Both the position numbers and the translations under genes were made by a program. This document shows, piece after piece, positions 1 through 12,951 of a stretch of DNA of 64,000 bases (positions are counted from its first letter, which is position 1; every line of letters starts with the position of its first letter). Origin of the DNA: Atrina japonica (Eukaryota > Mollusca > Bivalvia > Pterioida > Pinnidae); assembly GCA_030159075.1 (NCBI GenBank), contig BROG01000634.1, positions 269,001 to 333,000 of the forward strand, given 5' to 3'. The notes beneath the pieces were generated by a model that was not told the origin of the DNA, made no database searches, and saw only the letters and a program-made list of their open reading frames with translations.

Positions 1-490
1 TGGTTGATCTATCCTCGCATGGTACTGATGTTATTTCATTGATACTTCTTGTAGAGTACACTATAGGATGTTTTTAAAGAATAAAACGACAAAAATATCT
101 AGATGTGGAAAGGGTTATGTAAATCACACGTATACTGTATTGTTCCTAATCATTCGCGAATTAGGAGTGGTACACACACTTCCAGACAATTAAAAAGTGT
201 AAATACAGCGGGAATTCTTTTACATGCCACCTCGCAATCAAAACCGTAAATATTTGAGTCTTATGAAAACAATACAAAATATATACCCTGTACATACTCT
301 CACTCGATAGACCATCTCGTTAATGAGCTCACTTGGAGTAGGTAAGTTAACCCTTTCACCACTAAGTATCTAGATGCTATGCTCTTTTTATTGTTTAGAC
401 TAATCTATTATGGTCTGTAGGGGTGAAAGGGTCCTAATGACGAAGTGTCACTGTATTATACAATGCGCACAGGTTGAAATTTGAAACAGC
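1..490. other. Non-coding flank
   Basis: No gene or recognisable repeat family seen. A short inverted pair, CCCTTTCACC near 350 and GGGTGAAAGGGTCC near 420, could be the ends of a tiny foldback element. Confidence 0.4.
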
Positions 491-640
491 ATTGCCAGTT
501 TTCTTGCGGAAGGTCGGTGGTCGTTACCCGGGTAAGCGGGGTTTCTCCTCCACCAATAAAAACCGGACGCCATCATATGACTGAAAAATTGTTGAGTATG
601 GCGTAAAACAAAAATCAAAACCAAACGAAATAGCATAATA
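491..640 (+). repeat. SINE family 1, truncated copy (body and tail)
   Basis: It matches the body of the tRNA-derived SINE seen near 62.9 kb in opposite orientation: GCCAGTT, GCGGAAGGTCGGTGGTC, CTCCACCAATAAAAAC, and the tail AAAAATTGTTGAGTATGGCG. The tRNA-like head is missing. Confidence 0.7.
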
Positions 641-723
641 ATCAAGGTACATATCCTTGATTGGACGCAATCTAACGAGTAGAATGGCTACGTAAAAGTC
701 GTACAATCGTCCCTCTGAGACAG

Positions 724-1990
724 ATAGAGATCGGGGATCAAACCGGGTGAGTACTTAAAGCCCTTGTCAATTTGGTCCATGTGAGGAAGTAAGAGATCGG
801 GATCAAATTAGGTGGCTACTTAAAGCCTTTGTCACTCTGGTCCATGTGAGGAAGTAAGAGATCGGGATCAAATTAGGTGGCTACTAAAGCCTTTGTCACT
901 CTGGTCCATGTGAGGAAGTAAGAGATCGGGGATCAAATCAGGTGGCTACTAAAGCCTTTGTCACTCTGGTCCATGTGATGTAGTAAGAGATCGGGGATCA
1001 AATTAGGTGGCTACTTAAAGCCTTTGTCACTCTGGTCCATGTGATGTAGTAAGAGATCGGGGATCAAATAAGGTGGCTTCTTAAAGCATTTGTCACTCTG
1101 GTTCATGTGATGTAGTAAGAGGTCGGGGATCAAATTAGGTGGCTACTTAAAGCCTTTGTCACTCTGGTCCATGTGATGTAGTAAGAGATCGGGGATCAAA
1201 TTAGGTGGCTACTTAAAGCCTTTGTCACTCTGGTCCATGTGATGTAGTAAGAGATCGGGGATCAAATTAGGTGGCTACTAAAGCCTTTGTCACTCTGGTC
1301 CATGTGATGTAGTAAGAGATCGGGGATCAAATTAGGTGGCTACTTAAAGCCTTTGTCACTCCGGTCCATTTGAGGTAGTAAGAGATCGGGGATCAAATTC
1401 ATGAGGTGGCTACTTAAAGCCCTTGCTACTCGAGCTCGTTCCTGTTAGGTAGTGAGAGATCGGGGTCATACCAGGTGGCTACTTTCAAAAGTCCTTGAGA
1501 GATCAGGGATCAAACCGGGTGGCTACTTAAAGCCCTTGTTACTCGTTCCTATTAGGTAGTAAGAGATCGGGATCAAACCGGGTGGCTACTTTCAAAAGTC
1601 CTTGAGAGATCAGGAATCAAACCGGGTTGCTACTTAAAGCCCTTGTTACTCGTTCCTGTTAGGTAGTGAGAGATCGGAGATCAATTCGGGTGGCTACTTT
1701 TAAAAGTCCTTGATAGATCAGGGATCAAACCGGATGGCTACTTATAGCCCTGGTTACTCGTTCCTGTGAGGTAGTGAGAGATCAGGGATCAAACCGGGTG
1801 GCTACTTAAAGACCTTGTTACTCGTTCCCGTGTAAGGTAGTGAGAGATCAGGGATCAAACCGGTGGCTACTTAAACCACTTTTCACTCGTTCCCGTGTGA
1901 GGTAGGTAGAGATCGGTGGATGGGTACTTTTAAAAATTCCTTGTCACTCGTTCCTGTGATGCAGTGAGAGATCGGGGGTCAAGCCTTTGC
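724..1990 (+). repeat. Satellite-like array, 64-66-bp unit, about 20 copies
   Basis: The unit contains AGAGATCGGGGATCAAAT, AGGTGGCTACTTAAAGCC and TTTGTCACTCTGGTCCATGT. Copies up to about 1430 are nearly uniform with one- or two-base indels. From about 1430 the array changes to alternating longer and shorter units ('GGTGGCTACTTTCAAAAGTC' and 'GGTGGCTACTTAAAGCCC'), that is, a dimeric higher-order repeat of about 110 bp. No protein is encoded. Confidence 0.92.
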
Positions 1991-2554
1991 GATAATGGAG
2001 TTCTAGTTTTCTACTAACTGAGCTATGCTGTCGGCTACAGTATATTTGTTTATAAATTCATGACATGTTATTTATCAAAGATGTTAATGATGTGGTTTAA
2101 ATTAATTTAATAAAGTTTGAATAAAATTATACTGTTTGACGTGTATTTTAAAAACCGAGAATTCGTTATGTTGCCTGCGGCCCCTTAAAAGTCTAGATCC
2201 ATCTAAATAATTAGTTATCAAACAACTTACATGATGAAATCCTCCTCCATTATTGGTGTTTTTCCAGTATTTGCCTTATCTGTCACATGTCTCGAAGGTA
2301 AACAACACGGTACAGGTACAGTGTTTTTTTTTTTTTTTGATGTTCCAAATAAGTCTGACTAAAACAATGAATTTTCAAAAATCTTTTATTCTAAATTCAA
2401 TAGCGACTAACTAAGCGTTTATTCATTCGAATGAAAGTTGATACCCTCTTTTAACTTTGACCCAGTTCAAATATCTTATCCGCGTAACATAGTTAAAGTA
2501 GTTTGCATATGTGTGTGATTAAACAATTAGTCGACGAAACATAAGTACGTGAGG

Positions 2555-2650
2555 AGTTGACTACCCGTGAAAAGCTGTATCCTACGTGTCTACCAACCAG
2601 ATCTTGTCTGGAGACGGAAATACAGTATTCCACGGGTAGTTAGCCCCCAC
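2555..2650. other. Compound nested hairpin
   Basis: A 10-bp perfect stem (ACTACCCGTG with CACGGGTAGT) encloses CTGTAT/ATACAG, then GTCT/AGAC, then CCAGA/TCTGG around a five-base loop. Outside the main stem GTGAGGAG can also pair with CTCCAC. The whole is about 80-95 nt and ends about 50 bp before the TATA-like box. It does not match any RNA family I know. Confidence 0.4.
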
Positions 2651-2696
2651 TCCACGCTACAACGGGCCCGACTACAATTTCGGTTAAACTAGTGAT

Positions 2697-2705
2697 ATAT
2701 AAGGT
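2697..2705 (+). promoter_or_regulatory. Candidate TATA box
   Basis: TATATAAGG in a stretch richer in CpG than its surroundings. A start site would be expected near 2725-2735. No coding exon follows directly, so it could serve a non-coding first exon of the receptor gene, another transcript, or nothing. Confidence 0.25.
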
Positions 2706-5033
2706 AGACAGTGCAGACATCGGGGTACGAACTCACCGAACACAATGCAAGTTCAACACTAAACTTTTTTATGATTTAAAGATCAAAACACACATAATTC
2801 CATCTTTCCAAGTCAAAATGACATAATTTATGTTGCAATAAGTAAGTGTATATAGAAATGAAAAGTGTCGCTCGTTTCAAGAAAACTTCAGAAATAGGCC
2901 TATAAATAAAATAGTTTTAGTAGATACTCAAATCTTGAGTACCATACTCAAAGGTATTTTTCAGTTAGGGGGATCTATAGTTTTTTTTGCGAATAAAAAT
3001 TTGTTTTCAAGTCGACTACATTCAAGAGTTATTCAAGCAACTATATAGCCTAAATAGTAAGATAAAAGTTGAGCGTGAGTATTGAGTAAATTTGGTGATT
3101 TCGGATCCTGACCGCCGTTTTAAACTAAGTTTAAATTTATCAAGTTACTATATGTAAGAAATCGTACAAAATAACTTAATATCGTGGAGTATTCGTACTG
3201 TACATTTTAGATAAAACTGACAAAATAGCTGTAATAAGTTCGGAGATCACCAACTTTTAGGCTATTTCGTCAAGAATCAAGGTCTTTTTAGTTCTTTTTC
3301 GGTTTCCGTTCGCGTCATTGCCTACCTCTAAATCGCACATATAGGACACGCCTTGATAGGTAGCAAAAATGCAACTATACTCTATATGCCGTACAGATTA
3401 ATGCTAGCAACATGCCTCAATCATCTTCGAGGCCGTCGTAACATGCGTGAGCTGCAGGCTACACGACAGCGTGGTTTTTAAATTTTAAATTCCTTCAAAT
3501 TTTCATTTTCACACATCACCTGTATGCTAATTAAACTCTCGTGTTACAAAACCTTTGAAACTGATGAGTTTTATGTATCCATTTCATTCCAATAAAAGCA
3601 ATCCCGTTTTCTATCTCACCATTGTTTGGTGCAAGGAGTCTATAGTAGATGAATGTTCTGCTGTGAGGATTATTGTAGCCTGTTGTTATACGGGTACGTT
3701 TATAAAATTTATAATTTAGGATTTCGTTCCTATAGACACTGGGGTAGTGTTTGAAATTATTATTGTTCTTTTAAGTATATATGATTTGGAATATTGTTTA
3801 TATGTAAATCTTGGGATCAGGAAGGGGTACTGGTCATTTTTTTCTCTCTCTCTTGTATTAGGAAAATGAGGTACTTCACTTAAATCTACTACACTTAAGT
3901 TTTTACCTTCTATCTATCTATCTATCTATCTACAGACGTTTATAAAACCTCGTATGCATTATTACAGTTACTTTTTTACTTTTCTATTAATTTCAACATT
4001 TATCTAACTATTTTTCCTCTGATTATTATGTCAAAATAGATACTATTTCGTTTTTCTATTTCTATTTCATAAGCATTTATAACGCTATCTGAGTGTAAAA
4101 TTTGTTCTCGCAATTTATAATCTTCCCCTCTCCGTTATATATATGGGTTCTTCCAATTAGAAAGTCGGAAAGGGGCATAACTACATTTTCATCTGGTTGT
4201 GAATAAATCATAAAGATAGTTCAATTTGGAGTGAATATGCCGCTAAAGGACAGAACTAGCGCTTTTGTTGGTGTTTATTGAAATATGTTATTACTAGGCA
4301 TATTGTTTTTCTTGTCTTGGTAAGTTTTCGACTGGTTTATCGCGAAAATTTTGAGAATTTTCTATCTCAACCTGGTTATCATCTAAAGTGATCTTTTCCA
4401 TACATACTGATTCATTCGGTCTTGTGCATCAAGTAGTGAACTGTTAGCGTTTTAATTAGAGCGTGCATGAATTACTTAATTGTAGTTGCTTGTTAATTAG
4501 AGCCAGGACGCTATCTATAATTTGAAATATATTTCTCTGTATATGCCAGGGACATCTATAAATATCCCCTTTGTGTTTTACAACGAACAATAACATGCAC
4601 CGTAGGAGTGTACATAGCACTTGGCTCTACTGGCAATGTAATATGAGATTCTATTGTGACAATGCTTTTGTGATAGAGCTGTAAATACACACACCTGTGT
4701 AGATGTTACCATGTAATGGTGATAATAATGAACATGGTGATACATCTAGTGTCCTATTGAGACAAACTATGTTACGTATGTACATGCACTGCTATATGTA
4801 TATTATTCTGTATGAAATTTGCACTTTATATATTTATGTACATGTCATGCATATAAAAGGGTCAATGGAGATATCGAAAACAACAAGAAATTATAGAAAA
4901 CACCAGAAAAGGCATGAAAACACCCATATAAATTCACCAAACAACTAAAACATTATAGCTATTGAGTAATTGATATATTGACTTATGTACATGTATTTGG
5001 ATCCCTTATGTAAAGTTTTACAGAAATTGGATG

Positions 5034-6019
5034 CCAGGGGCTGATCCAGGATTTTGAAAGGAGGGGGAGTAAATATTAACTTTTACAATAACTGAAAGTT
5101 ACATTCAGTAATGCACGAAACTGTGCATGCGATCCATTTTCATTGTTTTATATGCCATTTGATTATGCAATTTATATTTACAACAGTGGGGGATCTAGAA
5201 TTGTTTTAATAGGTGAATATGTATTAGGCTGGTGACATAAAATTCTACTTATTGTGATGCAATGCATACATCATCAAAAGCCAACTGAGGTTTAAAGTTT
5301 GAGTGGGTGTAAGATTAAAAGTTATTCGCCAAGGCGCGAAAATTCGGGGAATTTAAAAAAAAAAATCCGACCTTTCTTAGAAAAAATGAAGGTTTCACAC
5401 CTATTTTATGAACGTTATGGGCACGCTCTCCTTGGTCACTGCACATAATATTTCATTAGGGAGTCATGTTTTATGCATCTATTAAAAAGAATAATTTTTG
5501 AAATATGGAGAAGCAATATTAGAAGCATTTTTCTGCATCCAGACACAGAAAAATGCTTAGTAATCCACTAGTTAATCATATTGAATATCATTCTCAAAAG
5601 AAATTTGGAGCAAAATTTTCAGATCTTTAGCTGATAGCCTGATATCACAGTAGAATATCATATACATTTTGATCCTATGCAAATTTTTTCTACAAATACA
5701 TGTAAATTGTCATATTCATACATGCTGAAAAAAATCGCAAATGACAACATTTTTACCAATATGTAGGGCAAATACAACCCATAAAACATTTGTACAAAGC
5801 AGTAATCCAAATCAATAAAATTTTAAGTTAGAGGGATGAATATAATTCATAATTGTTTTCGCCAAGCGTAGCGAGGCAGGAAAATTTCGGTAGGACTAAT
5901 TTAAAAAAGCTCGGGGAAACCTTTTTCTGGATTCCAGACTTGATGATATTAAAATGGAAAAAAAAAATCAATTTTTCAAAAGGTAGGGGGGTTGCAACCC
6001 CTCCCTTGAATCTGCCAAT
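5034..6019. mobile_element. Non-autonomous DNA element with degenerate inverted ends
   Basis: The left end (CCAGGGGCTGATCCAGGATT, followed by a G-rich run) and the right end (GGTAGGGGGGTTGCAACCCC, then TCCCTTGAATCTGCC) are inverted relative to each other. CGCCAAG..CG..AAAATT blocks occur inside near 5328 and 5862. This arrangement, often written 'ggggcggatccagg', is common in marine invertebrate genomes. No transposase frame is present. Confidence 0.55.
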
Positions 6020-6721
6020 GGATGCATTTGAAAGAAGTTATTACATGTACAATATTTTAATACACAAGTCATGCCGATGAACTCTGGTTTGACACAAAAA
6101 ACATACATGTAACTTCATACATTTTGTACTCGACTTGTGTTAGAACTTAGGTGCATATTGGAATATTATTATATATAGGCATTTTGTATTTCTGAATAAA
6201 AATGAAAAAAATCAAAAGGATTTACGTAGTTTGAGTTGAATACGCATCCAGATGTCAATTAGGATGTAAAACCGGAGTTCAAATGTGTGACTTGTGTATC
6301 GGAAATAATAACGTAATAACTTCTTTGAAATCCATCAAAATTATGATAAACTTTACATTAGGGAGCCAAATATCAATAACGGTATATTTAATAATGAAGT
6401 TGTTTGTCTTATTTGCAATTACATGTAAATTGGTGTTTTTGGTGCTTTTTCTGGTGTTTTGGGCAAATCATTAATACATTGTAATCCTATAATAATGTTG
6501 AAGCCAAAAGTAACAAAATATATCTGTATGATATGACTTGACCTACCCACCTAATGACCTACATGTACATGTATTAAACGATCATCTACATGTATTTTCA
6601 CGTACATCAATAATTCCACATTCCAGTACCTGTTCTCCTTCTTCCAGTTGGGCACCTGGTAGATCCAGAAGTCAATGGATTTTGTTGGCTGTATTGATGT
6701 TACTACATGTAATATAATGTG

Positions 6722-6725
<4 letters not shown>

Positions 6726-6762
<37 letters not shown>

Positions 6763-6786
6763 AGGGGAGAGAGAGAGAGGGGAGGA
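6726..6786 (+). repeat. (GA)n microsatellite
   Basis: A GA-dinucleotide run, interrupted by GGGGAGGGG. Confidence 0.95.
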
Positions 6787-6929
6787 TGAGAATGCTGGAG
6801 GATGTTTAATAGATCTGACAAATAATCTGCATGCTTCAGCCAGTCCAATTTGTAACCACTGCTCCCTTTGCTAGCAACTGATGCACATACATGTACATTA
6901 AAACAGATATATTTAATCAACTTAAATGA

Positions 6930-7725
6930 TTTTCTACATGTAAAACTGTAAATGTACAAATGTACCAGCAATGCATACAAACATAATGTTCTAGTCTATA
7001 TGTAAACTGTTCATGTACTACCATCAAAGGGGTTTATAGGCCCTTTTTGGGACAGGGTCCTGTACCCTTCCAATTGGGATTTTGATGCTGCTAGTGGGTC
7101 AAACTGGAAAAAAAAGTAACTATGGTCAGTTAAGTCATAAGAATAAAGCACAAAATTTGTGAGTCCTTAAGCTTTTCTGATTTAACTGACAACTTGGATT
7201 TCATCTGAAGACAATTCATACATGTACTAGATTCTCTTTTTTACATTTGTTGTTTAATACTGAATGTGAATGACATGGTGAACATACATGTAACTGGGGA
7301 AATTTGCTTAAAGTTGGGTAGGAATAGTAGATTTTGCTTTGGGAATGGATCCTTTTACAGAATTTGCATGTTGATGATACACGAATTAATCCTTGCAGCA
7401 ATGCCACATGTTGCTATCAATGGGGGTCGAGAATATGTAATGTACACTGTACATAAGAATATGATGTTCTACATGTAAAACTATAAATGTATACATGTAC
7501 CAGCAATGCATACAAATATAATGTTTTAAAACTGTTTATGTACCAACAGTGCATACAAATACATATATGATGTTCTAAAACTGCACCTGTACCAGCAACG
7601 CATACAAATATGATGTTCTAAAACTCTACATTTACCAACAATGCATACAAAAACATGTATGATTTCATTGATGTTCTAAAACTGTACATGTACCAGCAAT
7701 GCATACAAATATGATGTTCTTAAAT
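6930..7725 (+). repeat. Interrupted ~50-bp minisatellite
   Basis: The unit has TGTACCAGCAATGCATACAAA, then ATATGATGTTCTAAAACTG. There is about one copy at 6930-7010 and five at 7465-7725, with the 7027-7460 segment between them. Confidence 0.7.
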
Positions 7726-9014
7726 TATAGCAGCGATATACATGCATAGAGATTTTGCTTTATATTGTACATACTGTTTTATTTCCAACAAAAGTCGTTA
7801 ATAGGATTAAGTGATTCGTGATTATCAGTACGGTTTACTATAAATCTACAGGAATCTGAATTTATGACTCTGGATATATTTGTTGATCCCGTAGATATTG
7901 CTTCTAAGCAACATTTTCTTTTTTATGAAAAGACATGTATTTACCAAAATCTACTTTCCACATTTTCCGAGACACAATAATTATAAACCATGTTTATTTG
8001 TGTTTCTAAAGTTATGGAAAGCCATATTTAGTGATGAGCAGCAGATGTACAGTGGAACCTTGGTGTTACTTACATGTATAAGACCATCTAACTACATATA
8101 TCTATACATGTACATGTGTATATATTGTACTAAAAACCTGTTGCTGCTAAAGGTGGTGTTCTAGAAACATATGTTACATATATACATGTATATACAATGT
8201 GTATGTATATACATATACATATGTATGTATACTGCATTTGAACCATTAAGCACCCAGGTGCTACAAAAATCAAGAAAAAAGGATGGATGCTTAATGTGAC
8301 CAATTAATATTCAAACAGTTAATTTTTTATAAGGCACAGTGGTAAAGTTGTTGTAGTTATTATGGAGGACATCTATCAACATAATTCCTTTGCTTGGGGG
8401 CTACAGATAAATTTTTACTTACATTTGTACAGTTTTTCAGGTCCACATCTCCTTATCAACCAGCTAGAAAGGATTCTTAATGGTATACATGTGAAAATAG
8501 GGGAGGGGCGCTGATAGGGACATGGGCGCTTAATGGGTTGAATATGGTGTCAATGTCAATCATTACTTCACAATCCGGTTGATTTTAGATGTGTTGTTTT
8601 TTTTTTTTAATTTGAATATTGTCTGTTGTTTATTGCCACATTCAACAATTTATGCAGGGATAAATATCATCAACATGTGGGTCCGGTAAAAGGACCTATT
8701 CCTAATGTAAAATAAGCTATATATTTTCAATTTTGATGAATAATTTCCCAATTATATTCACCATATATACCTAACTTTTGATGTAAAGATAAAAAAGTGC
8801 TGAATCAATACCTTCATGTTTTCAGATGAAATCCATGTTGTCAGTTTGATAAAGAGATAAATGATTCACAAGTTTTGTATCATTAGTTTTTAGTTTATTA
8901 GTAAAATTACCATAATTGATACTACTATATTTACAAAATTTAGCCTATTATGATATAAAATTCCCAATTGAAAGGGTACAGGACCCTTTCCCAATAAGGG
9001 TCTATTAGCCTCTG
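7027..9014. mobile_element. DNA-transposon-like element with ~58-bp terminal inverted repeats
   Basis: The left end 7027-7084 and the reverse complement of 8957-9014 agree over most of 58 bases, including GGGTCCTGTACCC and CAATTGGGA. The span is 1,988 bp and has no transposase frame, so it would be non-autonomous. A partial second copy lies at 27175-27550 in the same orientation. A SINE abuts its right end. Subrepeats of a 50-bp minisatellite occur both inside (7465-7725) and just left of the element (6930-7010), which complicates the boundaries. Confidence 0.6.
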
Positions 9015-9232
9015 TTATTACTCATATGGCGGCAGCCAGTTGTTAGCGGTGGAGTAGAGAACCTGGTTACAATGTACCTAGGAAGACACCACCGACCTCC
9101 TGCAATTTACACTGGCAAACTTTCCTACATGCATAAAATCAATGTAGGTTTTAGCGGGACTCGACTGGAGATGAGAAACTTGATGGTTTAAAGCATGATG
9201 CTCTAACCACTCGGCCAGGTAGGCCTATTAAT
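9015..9232 (-). repeat. SINE family 1, nearly full copy with tRNA-like head
   Basis: Read on the minus strand, it starts at the right with GGCCTACCTGGCCGAGTGG (A-box-like), continues through a B-box-like GAGTCCCGC, and ends in the family body (GGCGGCAGCCAGTT reversed). A functional tRNA is not implied. Confidence 0.75.
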
Positions 9233-10219
9233 CATACATGTACATGTAGCTCTGATCCAAATTATTGATACATTGTAATTAACCTATAACGTGTGTCATC
9301 TACATGTGTACAGGAAATATACAGGTACATTTGTACCCCATTACCAAACATTCTCAATTACCAACATTTACTTGTGTAACATTAAATCATCATTAACATT
9401 TTTAAAATTCTCCTTTTTCAACATAATTACATTGCGAAATGACGAATTGAATACATGAAAGAAATAATCTCCAAGTATGCCAAAAACTTTGGAGAAAGAG
9501 CTGAACATATAGGTTTTCTTATCTATAATTTGAGTGGTTTAAGTTAGAGCTTCAGCTGTCCTGAATCAACTTTCTAAATCAGTTCCATAATAGACTGCAA
9601 GGGATTAGGAATACATGATCATGTATATGCAGTTTGTTAAACATATGGAATAGAACTGGTTTTAAGATAGATTATAACTGAAGATCAATTGGTCTAATAC
9701 ATGTACATGTACATAGTTTTTATGATTTAGATTATTAATATCAAAGTGAATATCAAAATGCAGTAAGTTTTGTTTTTAGGATAGCCTGAGTCACTCTGGT
9801 GACCAACTGTCTCCGACAGATCCCGCTAAACATATTATTCAAGTTCAAACCTTTCATTTGCAGTATTGGAACAGGATAATTTAATCTTTATATCTCTTTC
9901 AATCTACACATCCCTATTTAGTATCAAATTGTCTGTTACTTTGTTTATTCAACTGATTAAAATGGACTTTTTTGTAAAGGTTTAATGGATGATACATTTT
10001 ATTCCTAATACCTTACATCATTCTGTCATCCGAGACCGACGGCTGACAACAAATTCTGTTGTCCATTTCATCATCAACCTGTGTGAATATTGACTTTAAA
10101 ATTATAGAAGAAAATTACATCAGGAATGATAACAAGTGCTTAGATACATTGTATTGCATAAGTATGTGTACATGTACAGTGAAGTAACATTAGAAAATGT
10201 ATTACATGTACACCGACAA

Positions 10220-10255
<36 letters not shown>

Positions 10256-10899
10256 AATAGTTGTTTATTCTTGTCAACGATTTAAACCTGCATGGTGGCA
10301 AGTCCGCCGGGGGAATCCAGTGTTTGGATCGTCTGTCTGTCTGTGTGTTTGTGTGTCTGTCTGTCTGTCCGTAATTCCGTCCCCCTTACATTGATATAAA
10401 GTGCAATATTTCAAGTTTGGATTGTCAAACAGTAACCAAACTTAGACTGTAAGTTCATCTAGTGGTTGCTTACACTTCACTGACATCACATGCCCCTGGG
10501 GGTGGGGTGGGATCAAATTGTAGGACATTGTAAAAATTTGATGGGACCGGGAGCATTTGTGTTTCACAAACACATCTTATTGCATGTTGAGAGAGAAATT
10601 CCAGTGAGAAGGTACATATACAAATGTATCTGGCAAAAGACCACCTGCAGTTTCTTCAACTGGCAAACTTCTTCACAAAAAAGCTATATGTATTCCTGGT
10701 GTATTATACAATAGATTTTTTATGAAGAAAATATATTTTGATGTGTGTGATTTGGATTTTGTAAGTCTAGATATCAATCAGTAGACATGTATAGTGGAAC
10801 TTGTTTTGAAAAAACCACACCATCTGCCACTCAAATCTGATCTGGTGTTTTCGAAAAAAAAAAGATTTTATTTCAAAAATTATATATACATGTATGTAC

Positions 10900-11100
10900 A
10901 TGTAGCTTGAGCGGTTCTCATCAGAATGTGGTCTCACAAGACAAGAAGTCTCTCACAAGAGTAATCTCACAAGACAAGAAGTCTTTCACAAGCGAAGAGA
11001 GTGGTCCCACAAGATAAGAATTCTCTCTTGAGAGTGGAGAATATGGTCTTCACAAGACAAAAAGTCTCTCATGAGAGTGGTCCATCAAGGCAGGTTTTTA
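10900..11100 (+). repeat. Dispersed 'AAGACAGG/GACCAC' repeat family, expanded copy
   Basis: Local reiteration of CTCACAAGACAAGAAGTCTC and GAGAGTGGTC. Related segments at 18966-19180, 26473-26645, 45385-45545 and 24290-24335 share phrases such as GGACCACC, CTCTCAAGACAGG and AGGTTCCA. It looks like one old foldback family; no coding capacity. Confidence 0.5.
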
Positions 11101-11810
11101 TTCCTTTTATCTACATGTCCGTTGTACATACATGAATTGTACATTTACATTTATAATTACATTATTTTAGAACACACCCATTTCTTAAGATTTTAATTTC
11201 GTATTTTATTTTTATTTACTGATTTACATGTACATTTGTACATGTATACAGAAATGTACATTACATGTAAATTGATTGATTGATTGATTATTTATGGGAC
11301 TGTGTATCATGACTCTAAAGTGTATTATGATATATCATACATGTATGAAAAATGTATTGCCATGTTCATGTATCTTGATATATCATACTGTTACAGACAT
11401 TTTGAAATCAAAATAAAATTACTGGTCAACCGGACCAGTGAATAAAAGAATTTCACTGGTCAGAGAAATTTTTTTACTAGTCTGTATATAAACACAGTTG
11501 AATTGGACCAGTTATCAGATACATGTAGATTTCACCGGACTTTTGTATAAATTACCGGGTTTTTTGGCAAGACCGATGAATTTAAAAAACTCTGCTGTTA
11601 GGAATATTCAATGTGACATTGGAAATACACGTAGTAGTGTGAAACCCAGAATTCATTACATCTTGTACATTGGTAACTTATTTACTTAAAATATTGATAC
11701 GGCAATTATAATTAGGTGACACACACACACACACACTGATAGACTAATAAAAGATCCAACATTTTAATATTTCATTCCAGATTTTTCCCCCGAAAACGTA
11801 AAAAATTATT

Positions 11811-11813
11811 CAT

Positions 11814-11852
<39 letters not shown>

Positions 11853-11935
11853 TATATATATTTATTTATTTATCTATTTATTTATTTATATATTTATTTA
11901 TTAATTTTTCTTTTTAAATTCATTTATTTATTTAA
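11811..11935 (+). repeat. (TTTA)n microsatellite
   Basis: About 125 bases of TTTA/TTATA repeats with few interruptions. Confidence 0.95.
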
Positions 11936-12951
11936 CAATTCATGGATTCTTTTTTAGGGGTTGTTATTGCTACATTTGTTTAGTATTGTATACATGTAAT
12001 ATTCACTCATGTACAGTGAAGGTCTGGCAAGCTCTGGTCTAGACTATCCGACACATTGTTGAAGTATTTCTCCTACCCGATTATACATTCTTTAAAAATG
12101 AACAATACAATTAGGAAGTTGACATTATCTTTTAATTCAACATTATTTACTGTTTATTTTTATCAAGTCATACTTATACCTGTACTTAAAAGTTAAATAC
12201 TTGTACAAACAAACACCCAATAATGTCGCTTTGTCAATGTCAGACCTGTCTTTTATCTGTTTGTAATGTTTTCTTAGTTCATTAACTGTCATAGTCAATT
12301 TAAGCAAAGGTAAAAAAATGTATATATTTAATCAACTTTCATACTTCAAAGAGTACAACTGTGGTATGAACACTGGAATGATCCGTGGTGTATGTGAACT
12401 TGTTGTAATATCTGGTCTGAACTTCTTGATGGAGACGGAGTTCTTTAACATCAGACCTTCATTTTGACTAATTTTGTATTCTGTATGACCAAGTACACAC
12501 AGTTGTGTTAGAAGTTGGACACGAAATCAGGACTGGTATATTGACAAATAATCCTATACTGTAGATGTAAGTGGACATTGATTTTTAATTTCCATTTTAA
12601 CTCTGGCTTTACATACATGTACATGTATACATGTGTCACTTAAATTTTACATACATGTTGTACCATATGTATATATGTACACACATAGAACCACACTCAC
12701 ATTGGTAACATGTACAGTGTACATAACACAAATACACACACTCAAGTGCACAAACACACACCAAGCACACACACACATTCTATTTCACTCCTCCTTTTGT
12801 TCTCCCCCCCAAAAAAAAACAAATTACACACACAAATTTCTACACAAACACATTCACATTGAAATCTATACACGTACAATGTACACATACATGCAGTGTA
12901 TGCAAACAAGTATCGAAAAATTTTGTTTGATAAATCAATTTTTTTTTGCAG

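Larger units (their letters stand above)
1991..5030. other. Mostly unique AT-rich DNA
   Basis: Apart from the hairpin and TATA-like box, I see no gene. There is a poly-T tract near 2322-2338 and a (TCTA)n microsatellite at 3909-3932. The block 3290-3480 has more CpG than its surroundings. It may hold an upstream non-coding exon of the receptor gene, but no sequence feature proves one. Confidence 0.4.
9233..12951. other. Non-coding DNA with microsatellites and repeat fragments
   Basis: It holds (AT)n at 10222-10251, a CTGT/GTGT-rich run at 10328-10371, (ATTG)n at 11275-11291, (CA)n at 11719-11737 and a long (TTTA)n tract at 11811-11935. Reads of ACACA dominate 12680-12880. I see no gene. Dispersed TACATGTA palindromes are frequent. 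Confidence 0.6.

Noticed and set aside
724..1990. CRISPR array
   Set aside because: Units are directly tandem without unique spacers, and the genome is eukaryotic; the same applies to all other arrays here.
6672..6980. 102-residue minus-strand frame
   Set aside because: A large part is the (GA)n microsatellite read as Ser-Leu repeats.
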